Shown: positions 47,125-55,860, counted from the first letter of the stretch. The stretch: DNA of 64,000 nucleotides from MR-S7 sp000400995 (GCF_045291395.1 NZ_CP152342.1:1240001-1304000); one strand, 5' to 3'. Translations and numbers: made by a program. Notes: a model not told the origin generated them from the sequence alone.

Positions 47125-48027
47125 TCACGCCAGATTCAATTTGTCGAGCAGCGCCGACAGGCGGTCCCGGTCATGCCCCTCTAGCGCCTTGAGCGGGGCA
47201 GGCAGGCTCGGATGCTGGGCGTCGCCGCGCAATTCCGCCGCGGCCGCGACGACGCGCAGGCTTCCATACTGGCGGAACAGTGCCCACAGGGGCTCCAGAC
47301 GCGCGGACAGGCGCGCGGACTCGTCGGTGTTGCCTGCCTGGGCGGCACGGGTGATCGCCAGCGTTGTCTCGGGGAACAGCCCACCAATGACCGAGTACCA
47401 GACCTGGCAGCCGGCCGCCAGGCCGGTGGCGGCCGCGGCGTCGCCGCTGATGCCGATGGTGACATGCGAAGGGAGCTGGGAACGCAGGCCATCGACTCTA
47501 GCCTTGGCAGCGGCAGGATCGGCAGGGACAGGCGGAATCTTGATGGAGGCAACATGGGGCAGCCGGGCGATGCGGGCGTGCAATTCGTCGCTGAAGTCGA
47601 AGTGCGTGGTGCTGGGATTGTCGTAGACCACCAGCGGCACGGACAGTGCCCGGTCCACGGTCTCGAACAGGCCGAAGACCTCGTCGGCGGTCAGCTTCTG
47701 GTAGGACACCGGCGCCAGCAGGACGGCGCTTGCCCCTGCTTTCTGCGCGTCTTCCGCCAGCGCCAGCGCGTCGCGAGTGCTCAGTGCTCCCACGCCAATG
47801 ATCACGGGCACCTCGCCGGCGTGCTGGATGGCAAGGCGGGCGATGCGCTTTCGCTCTTCGCGTTCCAGGTAGGCGTAGTTCCCGGTGGAGCCCAGGGTGC
47901 AAATTGAATCCACCTGCGCAGTGGCAAGCCGCTCGACCAGGCGAGCGAATGCGGGTTTGTCAACCTGCCCGTCGCGAAGCGGTGTCAGGGGAAATGCGCT
48001 GAGGCCAGAGAACATGGAAGACTCCAT
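47125..48027 (-). CDS. Dihydrodipicolinate synthase / N-acetylneuraminate lyase family protein
   Basis: 300 residues, the normal length of the DapA TIM barrel. Visible parts are SGLSAFPLTPL, CTLGSTGNYAYLEREER, the Tyr in LVVYDNPSTTHF and the Schiff-base Lys in ASIKIPPVPAD near 161. These proteins perform aldol cleavage or condensation with pyruvate; the substrate cannot be told. Two in-frame ATG codons (48027 and 48015) could start it. It may be ICE cargo or flanking chromosome. Confidence 0.88.
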   Translation of the reverse strand: MESSMFSGLSAFPLTPLRDGQVDKPAFARLVERLATAQVDSICTLGSTGNYAYLEREERKRIARLAIQHAGEVPVIIGVGALSTRDALALAEDAQKAGASAVLLAPVSYQKLTADEVFGLFETVDRALSVPLVVYDNPSTTHFDFSDELHARIARLPHVASIKIPPVPADPAAAKARVDGLRSQLPSHVTIGISGDAAAATGLAAGCQVWYSVIGGLFPETTLAITRAAQAGNTDESARLSARLEPLWALFRQYGSLRVVAAAAELRGDAQHPSLPAPLKALEGHDRDRLSALLDKLNLA

Positions 48028-48108
48028 CGTAAGCGTTGAATTGAGAATAGGGGCTGCCTGTGTGTGACTCGAACGGGGGGCTACCCCCGTCGCCGGTAGA
48101 GGGCGGAA

Positions 48109-48678
48109 TCAGCGGGGCCGCTCAAGCTGCCAGTCGAGGTGCTTGCGGATGGCGGGCCACTCGTTTGCAACAATGCTGTAGACACAGGTGTCGCGCAGGA
48201 GGTCGCCATCCACGATTTGGTGGCTTCTGAGGATTCCGTCCAGTTTGGCGCCAAGCCGCTCGATGGCCATGCGACTCTGGCGATTCAGTGCGTTGGTCCG
48301 GAATTCGACGGCAATGCATGACAGGGCATCGAACGCCTGGCCGAGCAGTAATTTCTTGCACTCGGTGTTGACCGGAGACCGTTGTACCGAGGCCCGGTAC
48401 CACGTCGAGCCGATTTCCAGTCGCCTATGCCTGGATTCGATGTTCATGTAGGTCGTCATGCCCAGCGCCTTCCCGGTGTGTCGTTCTTCGACCAGGAAGG
48501 GTTGCATGCTCCCCGCTTCTTGCAACGCCAGCCGCCTCGCGATCTCGGATTCGATTCGCTCCGGCGCCGGAACGCTCGTGTACCAGAGCTTCCACAACTC
48601 GCCATCCGCGACTGCTTCTGTCAGCGCTGAGGCGTGACTCGGGTCGAGCGGTTTCAGGACCACAAATTGCCCAGTCAA
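48109..48678 (-). CDS. GNAT acetyltransferase (RimJ/RimL-like)
   Basis: 189 residues starting at a TTG at 48678. The pattern LKPLDPSHASALTEAVAD, ALGMTTYMNIESRHRRLEIG, TECKKLLLGQAFD and ALNRQSRMAIERLGAKLDG is that of the RimL-like GNATs. The coding frame remains open without a start codon about 50 codons upstream and reads sensibly (AIVWIKPFELTGQF), so the true N-terminus may be damaged or use an unusual start. Confidence 0.85.
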   Translation of the reverse strand: MTGQFVVLKPLDPSHASALTEAVADGELWKLWYTSVPAPERIESEIARRLALQEAGSMQPFLVEERHTGKALGMTTYMNIESRHRRLEIGSTWYRASVQRSPVNTECKKLLLGQAFDALSCIAVEFRTNALNRQSRMAIERLGAKLDGILRSHQIVDGDLLRDTCVYSIVANEWPAIRKHLDWQLERPR

Positions 48679-49026
48679 CTCGAAAGGCTTTATCCAGACG
48701 ATGGCGTTTTCTCCATTGATTGAAACTACACGGTATGCAAAGCCCGGTGAACTGGATTGATGCCGTGACAGCGAGACTGCCGATTACCTGGAGAGATTAC
48801 TCATCGAAGGGTAAGAGAACCTTTTTCGCAAGCATCCGCGCACGTCGATGCGAGGCATTTTGATTAATTCCTGGAATATCTGGTAGGTCCAGTATTGAAT
48901 GGTTTTCATGGACCAGAATGGAGAGGGAAATGGTCAAGGAATTTCACACGTCTCAGTAGGCTGGTTTGCAACCCGGCCTCGGCCGAATCTCGCTTGAGCC
49001 GTTGGTCATGCTAGTTGTGCGTTGGC
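48679..49026. other. AT-richer gap without a gene
   Basis: The stretch is clearly less GC-rich around 48780-48960. It holds no recognisable gene, only an open lead-in to the acetyltransferase frame. A sequence loosely like the guaA end (GAGAGGGAAATG near 48925) was looked at as a possible attachment site and judged too weak. Confidence 0.4.
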
Positions 49027-49193
49027 CTCAGAAGCTGTGAACGAATCCGCCTCGCCCGCTTGAACCGCCCTGATGACGCCCCTCGTCGTTGCAAATGCTC
49101 GCCATAGCCCGAGCTATGGCTGCGCTTTGCGCCTCGACGGGTGCCGCCCTGGCGCGCCGCTCGGACGCGGCGGATTCGTGCACAGCTTCTCAG
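49027..49193. repeat. REPIN-like long imperfect palindrome
   Basis: Bases 49027-49051 and 49169-49193 match as inverted repeats in 23 of 25 positions, with the core GTGAACGAA / TTCGTGCAC. Inside lies a second dyad, GCCATAGC / GCTATGGC around CCGA, with further pairing. The whole 167 bases can fold into one long hairpin, and the right arm overlaps the end of the stress-protein gene. Related cores occur at 50503-50528 and 50663-50687. Confidence 0.7.
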
Positions 49194-49632
49194 CCCTCGG
49201 CCTTGACCACCAGCACCGGCATCGGCGCTTCCTGCAGCCCGCGCTGGGTTATGCTGCCCAGCAGCAGCTTCTCGATTCCCGAACGGCCGTGTGAGCCCAT
49301 GACGATGAGGTCGGCTTTCAAGGCCACGGCGGTGTCGACGATGCCTTCGTGCACCACGTGCCCGTCGATCACGCGCTGGTCGCTGTGCAGGCTTTCGGCC
49401 GCCAGAGCGGGCATGTCGCGGGCCAGGTCGGCATTGGTGCTGGAGGTGGCGGCCGCCAAGTATTCGTTCTGGCCCAGCGTGTAGTCGGCGCCCACGCCGA
49501 TGAAGGGGTAGCTGTCGATCACGTGGATAACGTGATGCGGCTGCCGAAGGCCAGCGCCACGCCGCTGGCCTTGCTCACGGTCATCATCGAAGTTTCGGAA
49601 TCGTCAACGGGGACGAGGAGGTGATTGAACAT
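49190..49632 (-). pseudogene. Universal stress protein gene with a one-base frameshift
   Basis: From the ATG at 49632 the protein begins like UspA family members (MFNHLLVPVDDSETS, then SKASGVALAFGSRIT), but a stop follows. One base over, IDSYPFIGVGADYTLGQNEY continues to the normal ending with IVMGSHGRSGIEKLLLGS and PVLVVKAE. Inserting one base near 49530 (ACGTTATC to ACGGTTATC) restores a single frame of about 147 residues with an IHVIDSY junction. It is either a pseudogene or a sequencing error. Confidence 0.85.
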
Positions 49633-49758
49633 GGACGTACCTCTCTCTGGTCGGAAATCCCCCGAACTTGACCCCGAGCTTCCGCAAGCCTCTGTGGGAC
49701 GCCCATTTGGCGGGCTGACACAGCGAAATGTGGCGAATCTGCAGCCGCAACGAGGCCC

Positions 49759-50496
49759 CTATTCTCCCTGGAAGGCGCCCGCGCGGCAGGTCAGCACCAG
49801 CGTGTCGCGCCAGCCCGGCTCGCCTTCGGTCAGCGGCTGGATGGGCGTGGATTCGTGGATCATGCGTTCATCGTCCAGCAGCATCAGCGCCCAGGGCTGC
49901 TCCAGCGTGAAGCGCTCGCCGCGCCGGCCCTCGAAGATGCGCGTCTCGCCGCCCTTGATGCCGTGGCGGCCGACCAGTGCCACGGCGACCAGGTCCACGC
50001 CGTCGCGGTGCGCGCCTTCGGGCGTGGGCCGGCCGATGCCGCCCTCGGTGTCAATGCGGAACTGGTGCGCTTCAATGTACCAGCGCTGCTCACCGCGTAG
50101 CGCGCTGGCGGCGCCCGCCAGTTGCAGCAGCAGCGCGCGCCAGACCGGCAGCGCCACGGTCGCCGCCTCCATGGGCGCGAACCAGCGCTGCATGCCGCCA
50201 TGCAGGGCGTTGTATTCCACGGGCTGCCAGTGGGCGCGGTGCGGCGCCGCCTCCAGCGCGCCGCCTTCGGCGACGAAACAGGCATGCCGGCGCTGGCGGT
50301 AGCGGCCGCTGTCCTTGAGGTATTCGTCGGTCGGCAGGCCGTCCCAGTCGGCGTGCAGGGCCTCCAGTTCGGCCAGCGGGCGCTGCAGCCAGTCGGCGAT
50401 TCCCTTGGGGCTGAGCACCGCATAGCCCTGCTGCTTCAGTGACGTGCCCAGTTCCTCGGGCGGCGTGTAGGGCGGGCTGAAGGTCTCGTGGGCCAT
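49759..50496 (-). CDS. 2OG-Fe(II) dioxygenase family protein (PF10014-like)
   Basis: 245 residues from the ATG at 50496 (MAHETFSPPYTPPEEL). The iron facial triad is suggested by GAHRDGVDLVAVAL (HxD) and the later His in MIHESTPIQPL, with an Arg in GWRDTLVLTCR for 2-oxoglutarate. PF10014 members hydroxylate free amino acids such as isoleucine; the substrate here is unknown. REP-like repeats lie on both sides of the gene. Confidence 0.85.
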   Translation of the reverse strand: MAHETFSPPYTPPEELGTSLKQQGYAVLSPKGIADWLQRPLAELEALHADWDGLPTDEYLKDSGRYRQRRHACFVAEGGALEAAPHRAHWQPVEYNALHGGMQRWFAPMEAATVALPVWRALLLQLAGAASALRGEQRWYIEAHQFRIDTEGGIGRPTPEGAHRDGVDLVAVALVGRHGIKGGETRIFEGRRGERFTLEQPWALMLLDDERMIHESTPIQPLTEGEPGWRDTLVLTCRAGAFQGE

Positions 50497-50502
50497 GGGC
50501 TT

Positions 50503-50687
50503 CTCAGAAAGTGTGAACGAACCGCGCCCCTGAGGGATCATTCATTGCATGAGCACGGCGAAGACCAGGGACACGGGTGCGCGCCGTGTCCGCCCGCGCA
50601 ATACGACCCGCGCGCCGACTGGCGTCTTGGCCAGGATCTTGGCGTCGGCCAGCATCGTTAACAGGTGGTTCGTTCACGGCTTATCAG
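50503..50687. repeat. Pair of REP-like units around a 130-base gap
   Basis: The core GTGAACGAACC at 50512-50522 and its inverse GGTTCGTTCAC at 50667-50677 face each other; the second contains the argD-like stop. In between, on the minus strand, about 37 codons starting LADAKILAKTPVGARVVLRG run to a stop near 50550, perhaps the truncated end of a chromosomal gene. Confidence 0.5.
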
Positions 50688-51858
50688 TTTTTAGTAAGCG
50701 GTCGATGCGCACGGAGATTTCATCGATCTGCGCTGCGTCGCACACCAGCGGCGGCAGAAGGCGAATGGTCCTGTCACGCGTCACCGTGATGAGCAAGCGC
50801 TCCCGTTGTAGTGCGTGTCCCACCAGTTCATTGCATGGCCGATCCAGTTCAATGCCCACCATGAGCCCATGGCCACGGATGGCGACGATATTGGGATGGC
50901 CCGCGAGCCGTTGCTGCAGATCAGCGAGCAGTCGTTTTCCCATGAGCGCCGCATTCAGGGGGATGTGGTCTCGATCCATGATGTCGAGTACGGAGCAGCC
51001 CACACGGCTGGCGAGCGGATTGCCGCCGAAGGTTGAACCGTGGTGGCCAGGGGTGAACAGTTCGGCGGCCTCGCCGCGCGCCAGGCAGGCACCGATCGGA
51101 AACCCGTTGCCCAGGCCCTTGGCGAGCGTGATGACATCCGGCATCACGCTGGCATGTTCGAATCCGAACCAAGCGCCGGTGCGACCCATGCCAGTCTGCA
51201 CCTCGTCGACCATGAACAGCCAGCCGTGCTCGTTGCACAGCCCGCGCAACCCGCGCAGGTAATCGTGCGAGGCGACCCGCACGCCCCCTTCGCCCTGCAC
51301 TGGCTCGACAAGCACTGCAACGATGCCGGGCGTGTCAGCCGCAGCCGCATGCACGGCATCGATATCGTTGTAGGGTACCCGCAGGAAGCCGGGCATCAGC
51401 GGCTCGAAGCCCCGATGCACTGCCGGATTTCCTGTGGCTGCCAGGGTTGCGAAGGTGCGCCCATGGAAGCTGTTCTCCATCACCAGCACCTGCGGTTGCG
51501 CGGCGCCGAGGCGGTGAGCATGCAGGCGGGCCAGCTTCAGCGCGGTCTCATTGGCTTCCGCACCCGAGTTGCAGAAGAAGGCGCGTTCCATGCCGGAGAG
51601 GGCACACAGCCGTTCGCCCAGATGTTGTTGCCAAGAGATCCCGAACATGTTGGACGTGTGCAGTAGCAAGCCTGCCTGTTCGGCGATGGCAGCGGCAATC
51701 TCGGGATGGGCGTGGCCAAGGTTGGTCACGGCCACGCCGGCGATGGCGTCGAGATATTCGTTTCCTTGGTCATCCCACAACCGCGCGCCTTGGCCGCGAA
51801 CGAAGGATACGGGTTGGCGTGCATAAGTCTGCATCAAGTGGGGGGTGGGGGAGGGCAT
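50674..51858 (-). CDS. Acetylornithine/succinyldiaminopimelate-type aminotransferase (ArgD-like)
   Basis: 394 residues, a class III PLP aminotransferase of normal length. It shows LWDDQGNEYLDAIAGVAVTN, the cofactor site FFCNSGAEANETALKLAR, VEPVQGEGGV, FMVDEVQTGMGRTG and the Schiff-base Lys in ITLAKGLGNGFP near 245. It is closest in appearance to ArgD. It is the last gene of the leftward B6-linked operon, so it may act on an omega-amino compound rather than in arginine synthesis. Confidence 0.9.
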   Translation of the reverse strand: MPSPTPHLMQTYARQPVSFVRGQGARLWDDQGNEYLDAIAGVAVTNLGHAHPEIAAAIAEQAGLLLHTSNMFGISWQQHLGERLCALSGMERAFFCNSGAEANETALKLARLHAHRLGAAQPQVLVMENSFHGRTFATLAATGNPAVHRGFEPLMPGFLRVPYNDIDAVHAAAADTPGIVAVLVEPVQGEGGVRVASHDYLRGLRGLCNEHGWLFMVDEVQTGMGRTGAWFGFEHASVMPDVITLAKGLGNGFPIGACLARGEAAELFTPGHHGSTFGGNPLASRVGCSVLDIMDRDHIPLNAALMGKRLLADLQQRLAGHPNIVAIRGHGLMVGIELDRPCNELVGHALQRERLLITVTRDRTIRLLPPLVCDAAQIDEISVRIDRLLKTDKP

Positions 51859-51864
51859 AACGGT

Positions 51865-52104
51865 TCAGTCGTCAAGGGAAGTGGTGGTGAAGATGAGGTC
51901 GGTGCTCAGTACCCGGATGCCGTCTGGGCCGCTTTCCAGAAGGCGTCGTTCGCCGTTGGCGATGAGTAATTCGAGCCGATAGCCATCGGCCGCGGGTAGG
52001 CGCGCGGCGATGTCCTCGACGGCCTCACGCGACCAGGGCGTGCTCGATTCGAAGTGGCCAAGCGGTTTGTCGTGGCGCCGGATGACGAGTCGATAGGTAT
52101 GCAT
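51865..52104 (-). CDS. Small hypothetical protein
   Basis: 79 residues with a beta-rich pattern (MHTYRLVIRRHDKPLGHFES, then LELLIANGERRLLESGPDG). No family is recognised. It sits six bases upstream of the aminotransferase gene and three bases downstream of the kinase gene, so it is certainly cotranscribed. Confidence 0.7.
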   Translation of the reverse strand: MHTYRLVIRRHDKPLGHFESSTPWSREAVEDIAARLPAADGYRLELLIANGERRLLESGPDGIRVLSTDLIFTTTSLDD

Positions 52105-52107
52105 GGA

Positions 52108-52989
52108 TCAGTTTGTTTGGGATATGTGCAGTGGTTGAGGTAGCAGCAGTTCGGCGCTACGCACCATGTTGGTGCGATCGACCACGGCCACGGTGCGTCG
52201 ACAAGCCCGTTCAGCCGCCTCGAACAGAGGAAACCCGGCCAGCAGGTGGGCACACAACTCCGCGCTGAATAGGTCGCCGGTGCCTTTGGGCGAGGCTTCG
52301 ATGCGTGGGTGCCTGATGGTCCTGGCCTCGTCGCGAGTGATGATGGCAATCTGCATTTCGCCAGGCGCCCAGGCGTCGGGCGCCGCGCTGGTGACAACCA
52401 CCCATTGGAGTTGGCCGACCAGCACGTTGCGCGCGGCGACGACGACGTCCTCTAAGCTGCCAGCGGCGTGGCGGGTGAGGTACTCCAGCTCGAAACCGTT
52501 GGGCGTTAGGCCATAAGCCCGAGGTAGCAGGAGTTGGCGACAGGCATCGGCCAAACCAGGGGCGACATACACCCCGTGATCATGGTCGCCGATCACTGGA
52601 TCGACGATGACTCGCAACTCGGGGCGCTCGACCCGAACTTCGTCGATCCATTGGGACAGCACAGTTGCCTGTTCTGGGCTGCCTAGATAGCCGACCAGGA
52701 TGGCGCGCAACTGGCGCAAGGCGCCGCGTGCCTTCAGATCTTCCAGATAGCCAGCGAACCACTCGACGGGCAGTGGGCCACCATGGAGTGTCGGATAGTG
52801 CGGTGTGTTGCTAAACAGGACGGTTGGAACTGCTGCGACGTTCAGTCCATGCGCATGGAGCACCGGGACAGCCAAGCTGTTTCCGACGCGGCCATAGACG
52901 ACCTGCGACTGGATCGAAACCACGTCAATGGGAAGCGGCTGTAGTGGTGGCTGGTGTCCCGTCCGGCTTGGGTCGAAGGATTCCGTCAT
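52108..52989 (-). CDS. pdxY: Pyridoxal kinase (PdxY/PdxK family)
   Basis: 293 residues. The ribokinase-like fold shows the family start VVSIQSQVVYGRVGNSLA, FSNTPHYPTLHGG, VDPVIGDHDHGVYV and the catalytic GTGDLFSAELCAHLL near 235, with Asp as base. It phosphorylates pyridoxal (or a related vitamer) to PLP. Its place among PLP enzymes, a PLP-homeostasis protein and MocR regulators strongly supports the role. The stop and start overlap with the neighbouring genes is four bases or less. Confidence 0.93.
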   Translation of the reverse strand: MTESFDPSRTGHQPPLQPLPIDVVSIQSQVVYGRVGNSLAVPVLHAHGLNVAAVPTVLFSNTPHYPTLHGGPLPVEWFAGYLEDLKARGALRQLRAILVGYLGSPEQATVLSQWIDEVRVERPELRVIVDPVIGDHDHGVYVAPGLADACRQLLLPRAYGLTPNGFELEYLTRHAAGSLEDVVVAARNVLVGQLQWVVVTSAAPDAWAPGEMQIAIITRDEARTIRHPRIEASPKGTGDLFSAELCAHLLAGFPLFEAAERACRRTVAVVDRTNMVRSAELLLPQPLHISQTN

Positions 52990-53708
52990 TCAGCGGACCC
53001 TCCCACGGGCTTGTCTATGCCATCGAGCCAAGCACCGACGACAGCCGTGGCGGCAGCTGCCAGCCGGTCTTGCTGTGCCAGTGCCTGGGCGCGCAGGGTG
53101 CGCGGGTCGATGCCGGCCTGTCCCAGTTCGCAGGCGTGGCCGACCAGCCAGCGCTCGATCTGACGGATGTCGGCTTCCAGATGGAACTGCAGGCCAAGCA
53201 CCGTGGCGCCGCGCGAGAACGCCTGGTTCTCTCCAATCTCCGTGCGGGCCAGCCATTCTGCGCCGTCCGGGATGTCGAATTGATCGCCATGCCAGTGCAA
53301 CACCGGTGTATCACCCAACGCCGCGAGCACGGACGCTCGGCCGCCTTCGGTGAGTTGCACGGGGCTGAAGCCGATTTCCTTGACACCCAGCGCATAGACC
53401 TTAGCACCCAGGGCGCGGGCGATCAGTTGCGCACCCAAGCAGATCCCCATGATCGGCAAACCGGCCGCGAGCCGGCGCTGCACTACGGCCAACTCGTCTA
53501 CAAGGAACGGATGAATGCCGTCGTCGAAGGCGCCTATAGGGCCGCCGAGCACGACCAGCAGGTCGGGTGCCAGCGTATCGACGGCGGACAGATCATCCAC
53601 GGTGGCATCGACATAGTGCACCGTGTAGCCGCGTTTTTGCAGCAGCGGCTCGAGTGTGCCCAGGTCTTCGAAATGGATGTGGCGGATGGCAATGACAGTG
53701 CGTGTCAT
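52986..53708 (-). CDS. Class I glutamine amidotransferase-like protein
   Basis: 240 residues of the stand-alone GMP-synthase-like type. The nucleophile elbow is IMGICLGAQLIARALG with Cys near 89; the His is in GLQFHLEADIRQIERW. An oxyanion-type LVVLGGPIGAFDD is present. There is no synthetase domain. Such proteins often hydrolyse gamma-glutamyl amides. It overlaps pdxY by four bases, suggesting a joint pathway. Confidence 0.88.
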   Translation of the reverse strand: MTRTVIAIRHIHFEDLGTLEPLLQKRGYTVHYVDATVDDLSAVDTLAPDLLVVLGGPIGAFDDGIHPFLVDELAVVQRRLAAGLPIMGICLGAQLIARALGAKVYALGVKEIGFSPVQLTEGGRASVLAALGDTPVLHWHGDQFDIPDGAEWLARTEIGENQAFSRGATVLGLQFHLEADIRQIERWLVGHACELGQAGIDPRTLRAQALAQQDRLAAAATAVVGAWLDGIDKPVGGSAE

Positions 53709-53748
53709 GGGGAGGTCCTATCAGGAAGAGGGGGTGATTCGTGAGAGG

Positions 53749-54699
53749 TCATCCGCGGGCACGGGCACGGCCGCCGGGCGACGGGAGACGGGAGACGTAT
53801 ACGCGGTTCACGAGTGCTTCGGTGCACAGCGTCATTACCGCCGCCCAGATCGCGAGATAGGTAGGCCACCGCCCGACGTCGATACGCTCGCCAATCAACA
53901 CCGCCACGGCCACCAGCAGAAGTGGCTCGACATAGCTCAGCAGACCGAACAGCGCCAGTGGCAGCGACTGGCTCGCGGCGATCATCGCCAGCAGCGCCGC
54001 GGTGCTGACGAGGCCCAAGCCAAGCACTGCAAGCCACAGTCCCATTCCGAACCCGGATACGTCGGCTTCACCGCTGGCGGCAGGAACAACCCCGAGTGCC
54101 GCGTACAGTGCGACGGGAAGACTGAGAGCCATGTCCAGCCACAGTCCGGCCAGGTTGTCGGTTTCCAGATGGCGGCGCAGCATGTAGTAGGCGGGGAAAC
54201 CCAGTGCCACCACGAATACCGGCCAGGATGCCTGCGACAATCCTGTCAGTTCATGGGCGACTCCGATGGTCGCCAGCAGGCTGGCCACTAGCTTCCACCG
54301 CGACAAGAGTTCCCGGTAGAACAGCCGTCCTGTCAGTACCAGGGTCAAGGGCAGCAGGAAGTAGCCGAGCGAAACGTCCAGTGCATGGCCGTGAATGGGG
54401 GCCCACACGAACAGCCAAAGCTGGACACCAAGCAGCAGTGACGACAGCGGTAAGAGCACCCAAAGAGCGGGGCGCGCGCCCATGCGCAGGCAGAGACTCC
54501 TTAACTGTGCGCCTTGACCTCGCAGCAGAAGAAAGAGGGTCAGCAGTGGGAAGGTCATCGCGATGCGCCAGCCATAGACCTGCCAGCTTCCCAGCGAGGA
54601 CAACAGACTGGCGTAATAGTAGAGCAGCGCGAACAACGCCGAGGCCGCCAGTGAAAGACCGACGCCTGTGGCTGCTGATGCCGGATGGACGGCGTTCAC
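53749..54699 (-). CDS. EamA/DMT-family exporter
   Basis: 316 residues with about ten membrane helices, for example GLSLAASALFALLYYYASLL at the start and ALFGLLSYVEPLLLVAVAVL (read in part) near the end, the mark of the RarD/EamA group. It likely exports an amino acid or vitamer related to the operon. The start overlaps the YggS stop by four bases. Confidence 0.88.
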   Translation of the reverse strand: MNAVHPASAATGVGLSLAASALFALLYYYASLLSSLGSWQVYGWRIAMTFPLLTLFLLLRGQGAQLRSLCLRMGARPALWVLLPLSSLLLGVQLWLFVWAPIHGHALDVSLGYFLLPLTLVLTGRLFYRELLSRWKLVASLLATIGVAHELTGLSQASWPVFVVALGFPAYYMLRRHLETDNLAGLWLDMALSLPVALYAALGVVPAASGEADVSGFGMGLWLAVLGLGLVSTAALLAMIAASQSLPLALFGLLSYVEPLLLVAVAVLIGERIDVGRWPTYLAIWAAVMTLCTEALVNRVYVSRLPSPGGRARARG

Positions 54700-55523
54700 T
54701 GATCGGGCTCTCCGTCCGGGGCCGTCGGCCAGTAGTACGAGTCTGGCGTCAATCGCGCGCCGAAGATTGCCTGGCCGACGCGTACGATAGTTGCACCTTC
54801 CTCGATCGCGATCTCGTAGTCGCCCGACATGCCCATGGACAACTCGTCCAGATCGATGCCGTGCGGTGCGTCATGACGCAGTTGGTCGCGCAGTTCGCGC
54901 AGCAGCACGAAACACTTGCGCACCCGTTCGGCTTCGGCGGAGAACAGCGCCAGCGTCATCAGTCCACGCACACGCAGTGCGGAGAACGCGGGTAGCGCGC
55001 GCAGGAAGGCCGGCACGTCGTCGGGATTCAGACCGTATTTGCTGGCCTCACCGGAAGTATTGACCTGTACGAACACGTCGAGTGCGCGACCCTCGGCCTG
55101 CAGGCGACGTTCCAGCGCCTCGGCCACGCGCAGGCTGTCGAGCGCCTGGAACTCTGAGGCGAAGCGGGCCACCAGTTTGGCCTTGTTGGTCTGCAGGTGG
55201 CCGATCACGGACCACTGCAGGTCGCCCAGGTCCTGCATCGCCTCCCACTTGCGGTAAGCCTCTTGCGGCTTGTTCTCACCGAGCAGACGGCAACCCGCCG
55301 CATAGGCAAGGCGCAGGCTGGTCTCGGGCTTGGTCTTGCTCACCGGCAGCAGGCGCACGCTGGCCGGATCGCGCCCCGCGCGCTGGCAAGCAGTGGCAAT
55401 GCGTGCGTGGACTTCCGCGAGGTTGTGGCGGAAGTCCTCCACGGACTCGGCTTGCGGCCAGCGGCCATGCTGGTCGTGCTGGGTTTGCGTCTGAGAAGAT
55501 GATTCGGTGTTGTCGATGTTCAC
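54696..55523 (-). CDS. YggS/PLPHP family PLP homeostasis protein
   Basis: 275 residues from a GTG at 55523. The alanine-racemase-like barrel carries the PLP Lys in LLPVSKTKPETSLRLA near 60, GENKPQEAYRKWEAMQDL, VIGHLQTNKAKL and the C-terminal LSMGMSGDYEIAIEEG. These proteins bind PLP and buffer its level. The N-terminus is about 30 residues longer than E. coli YggS and Gln/Thr-rich. As first gene of the operon it fits the B6 theme. Confidence 0.93.
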   Translation of the reverse strand: MNIDNTESSSQTQTQHDQHGRWPQAESVEDFRHNLAEVHARIATACQRAGRDPASVRLLPVSKTKPETSLRLAYAAGCRLLGENKPQEAYRKWEAMQDLGDLQWSVIGHLQTNKAKLVARFASEFQALDSLRVAEALERRLQAEGRALDVFVQVNTSGEASKYGLNPDDVPAFLRALPAFSALRVRGLMTLALFSAEAERVRKCFVLLRELRDQLRHDAPHGIDLDELSMGMSGDYEIAIEEGATIVRVGQAIFGARLTPDSYYWPTAPDGEPDQ

Positions 55524-55554
55524 GGCGGCAATCTCGATGCAATAGGTGCCAAAG

Positions 55555-55796
55555 TCAGGCTAAGTCGAAGCGGTCCAGGTTCATCACCTTGTCCAGGAGC
55601 TCACAGAATTCTGTATGAGCCTTGGGAAACTCGGCGCGATGGTCAAACTCGCCACCCAGCGAATTGGACCGAACGAATGCTGCCATAACAGATCTAGGCG
55701 CAGCTGATAAGGCCACCAGCCACGGTTTGTCGTGCCGCCGCGTGCGGTTCGCATGGAAGCGCTCCCAATGAGCGGGTAGTTGGTTTCGTTGGTCAT
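55555..55796 (-). pseudogene. katG: katG relic: N-terminus fused to the extreme C-terminus
   Basis: The ATG at 55796 starts a catalase-peroxidase-like beginning (RTARGGTTNRGWWPYQLRL DLL, read in part). A frameshift near 55666 gives SNSLGGEFDHRAEF, still KatG-like. Then the sequence jumps to KVMNLDRFDLA, the typical last residues of KatG, with a stop at 55555. About 650 codons, including the haem-binding and catalytic residues, are missing. The relic lies between the PLP operon and its divergent MocR gene. Confidence 0.75.
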
Positions 55797-55845
55797 GGGC
55801 TCTGCAGTGGGGGGGAATATATGGCCGATCCGTTGTTAATGTGCT

Positions 55846-55860
55846 ATTGTCCTATGCCAA
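55846..55860 (+). promoter_or_regulatory. Candidate MocR-binding motif, copy 1
   Basis: ATTGTCCTATGCCAA lies 24 bases before the first MocR start and about 50 bases from the divergent katG relic. The same motif with one change occurs in reverse orientation before the second MocR gene, which makes it a good candidate operator for these regulators. Confidence 0.6.

Noticed and set aside
48040..48100. A T-arm-like TTCGAGTC on the minus strand, suggesting a tRNA fragment as attachment site
   Set aside because: Only a short arm-like motif is present; no acceptor, anticodon or D arm can be folded around it.
48920..48940. GAGAGGGAAATG as a possible copy of the guaA end (attR)
   Set aside because: It has a mismatch and an extra base over 12 positions and no further similarity, so chance is likely.
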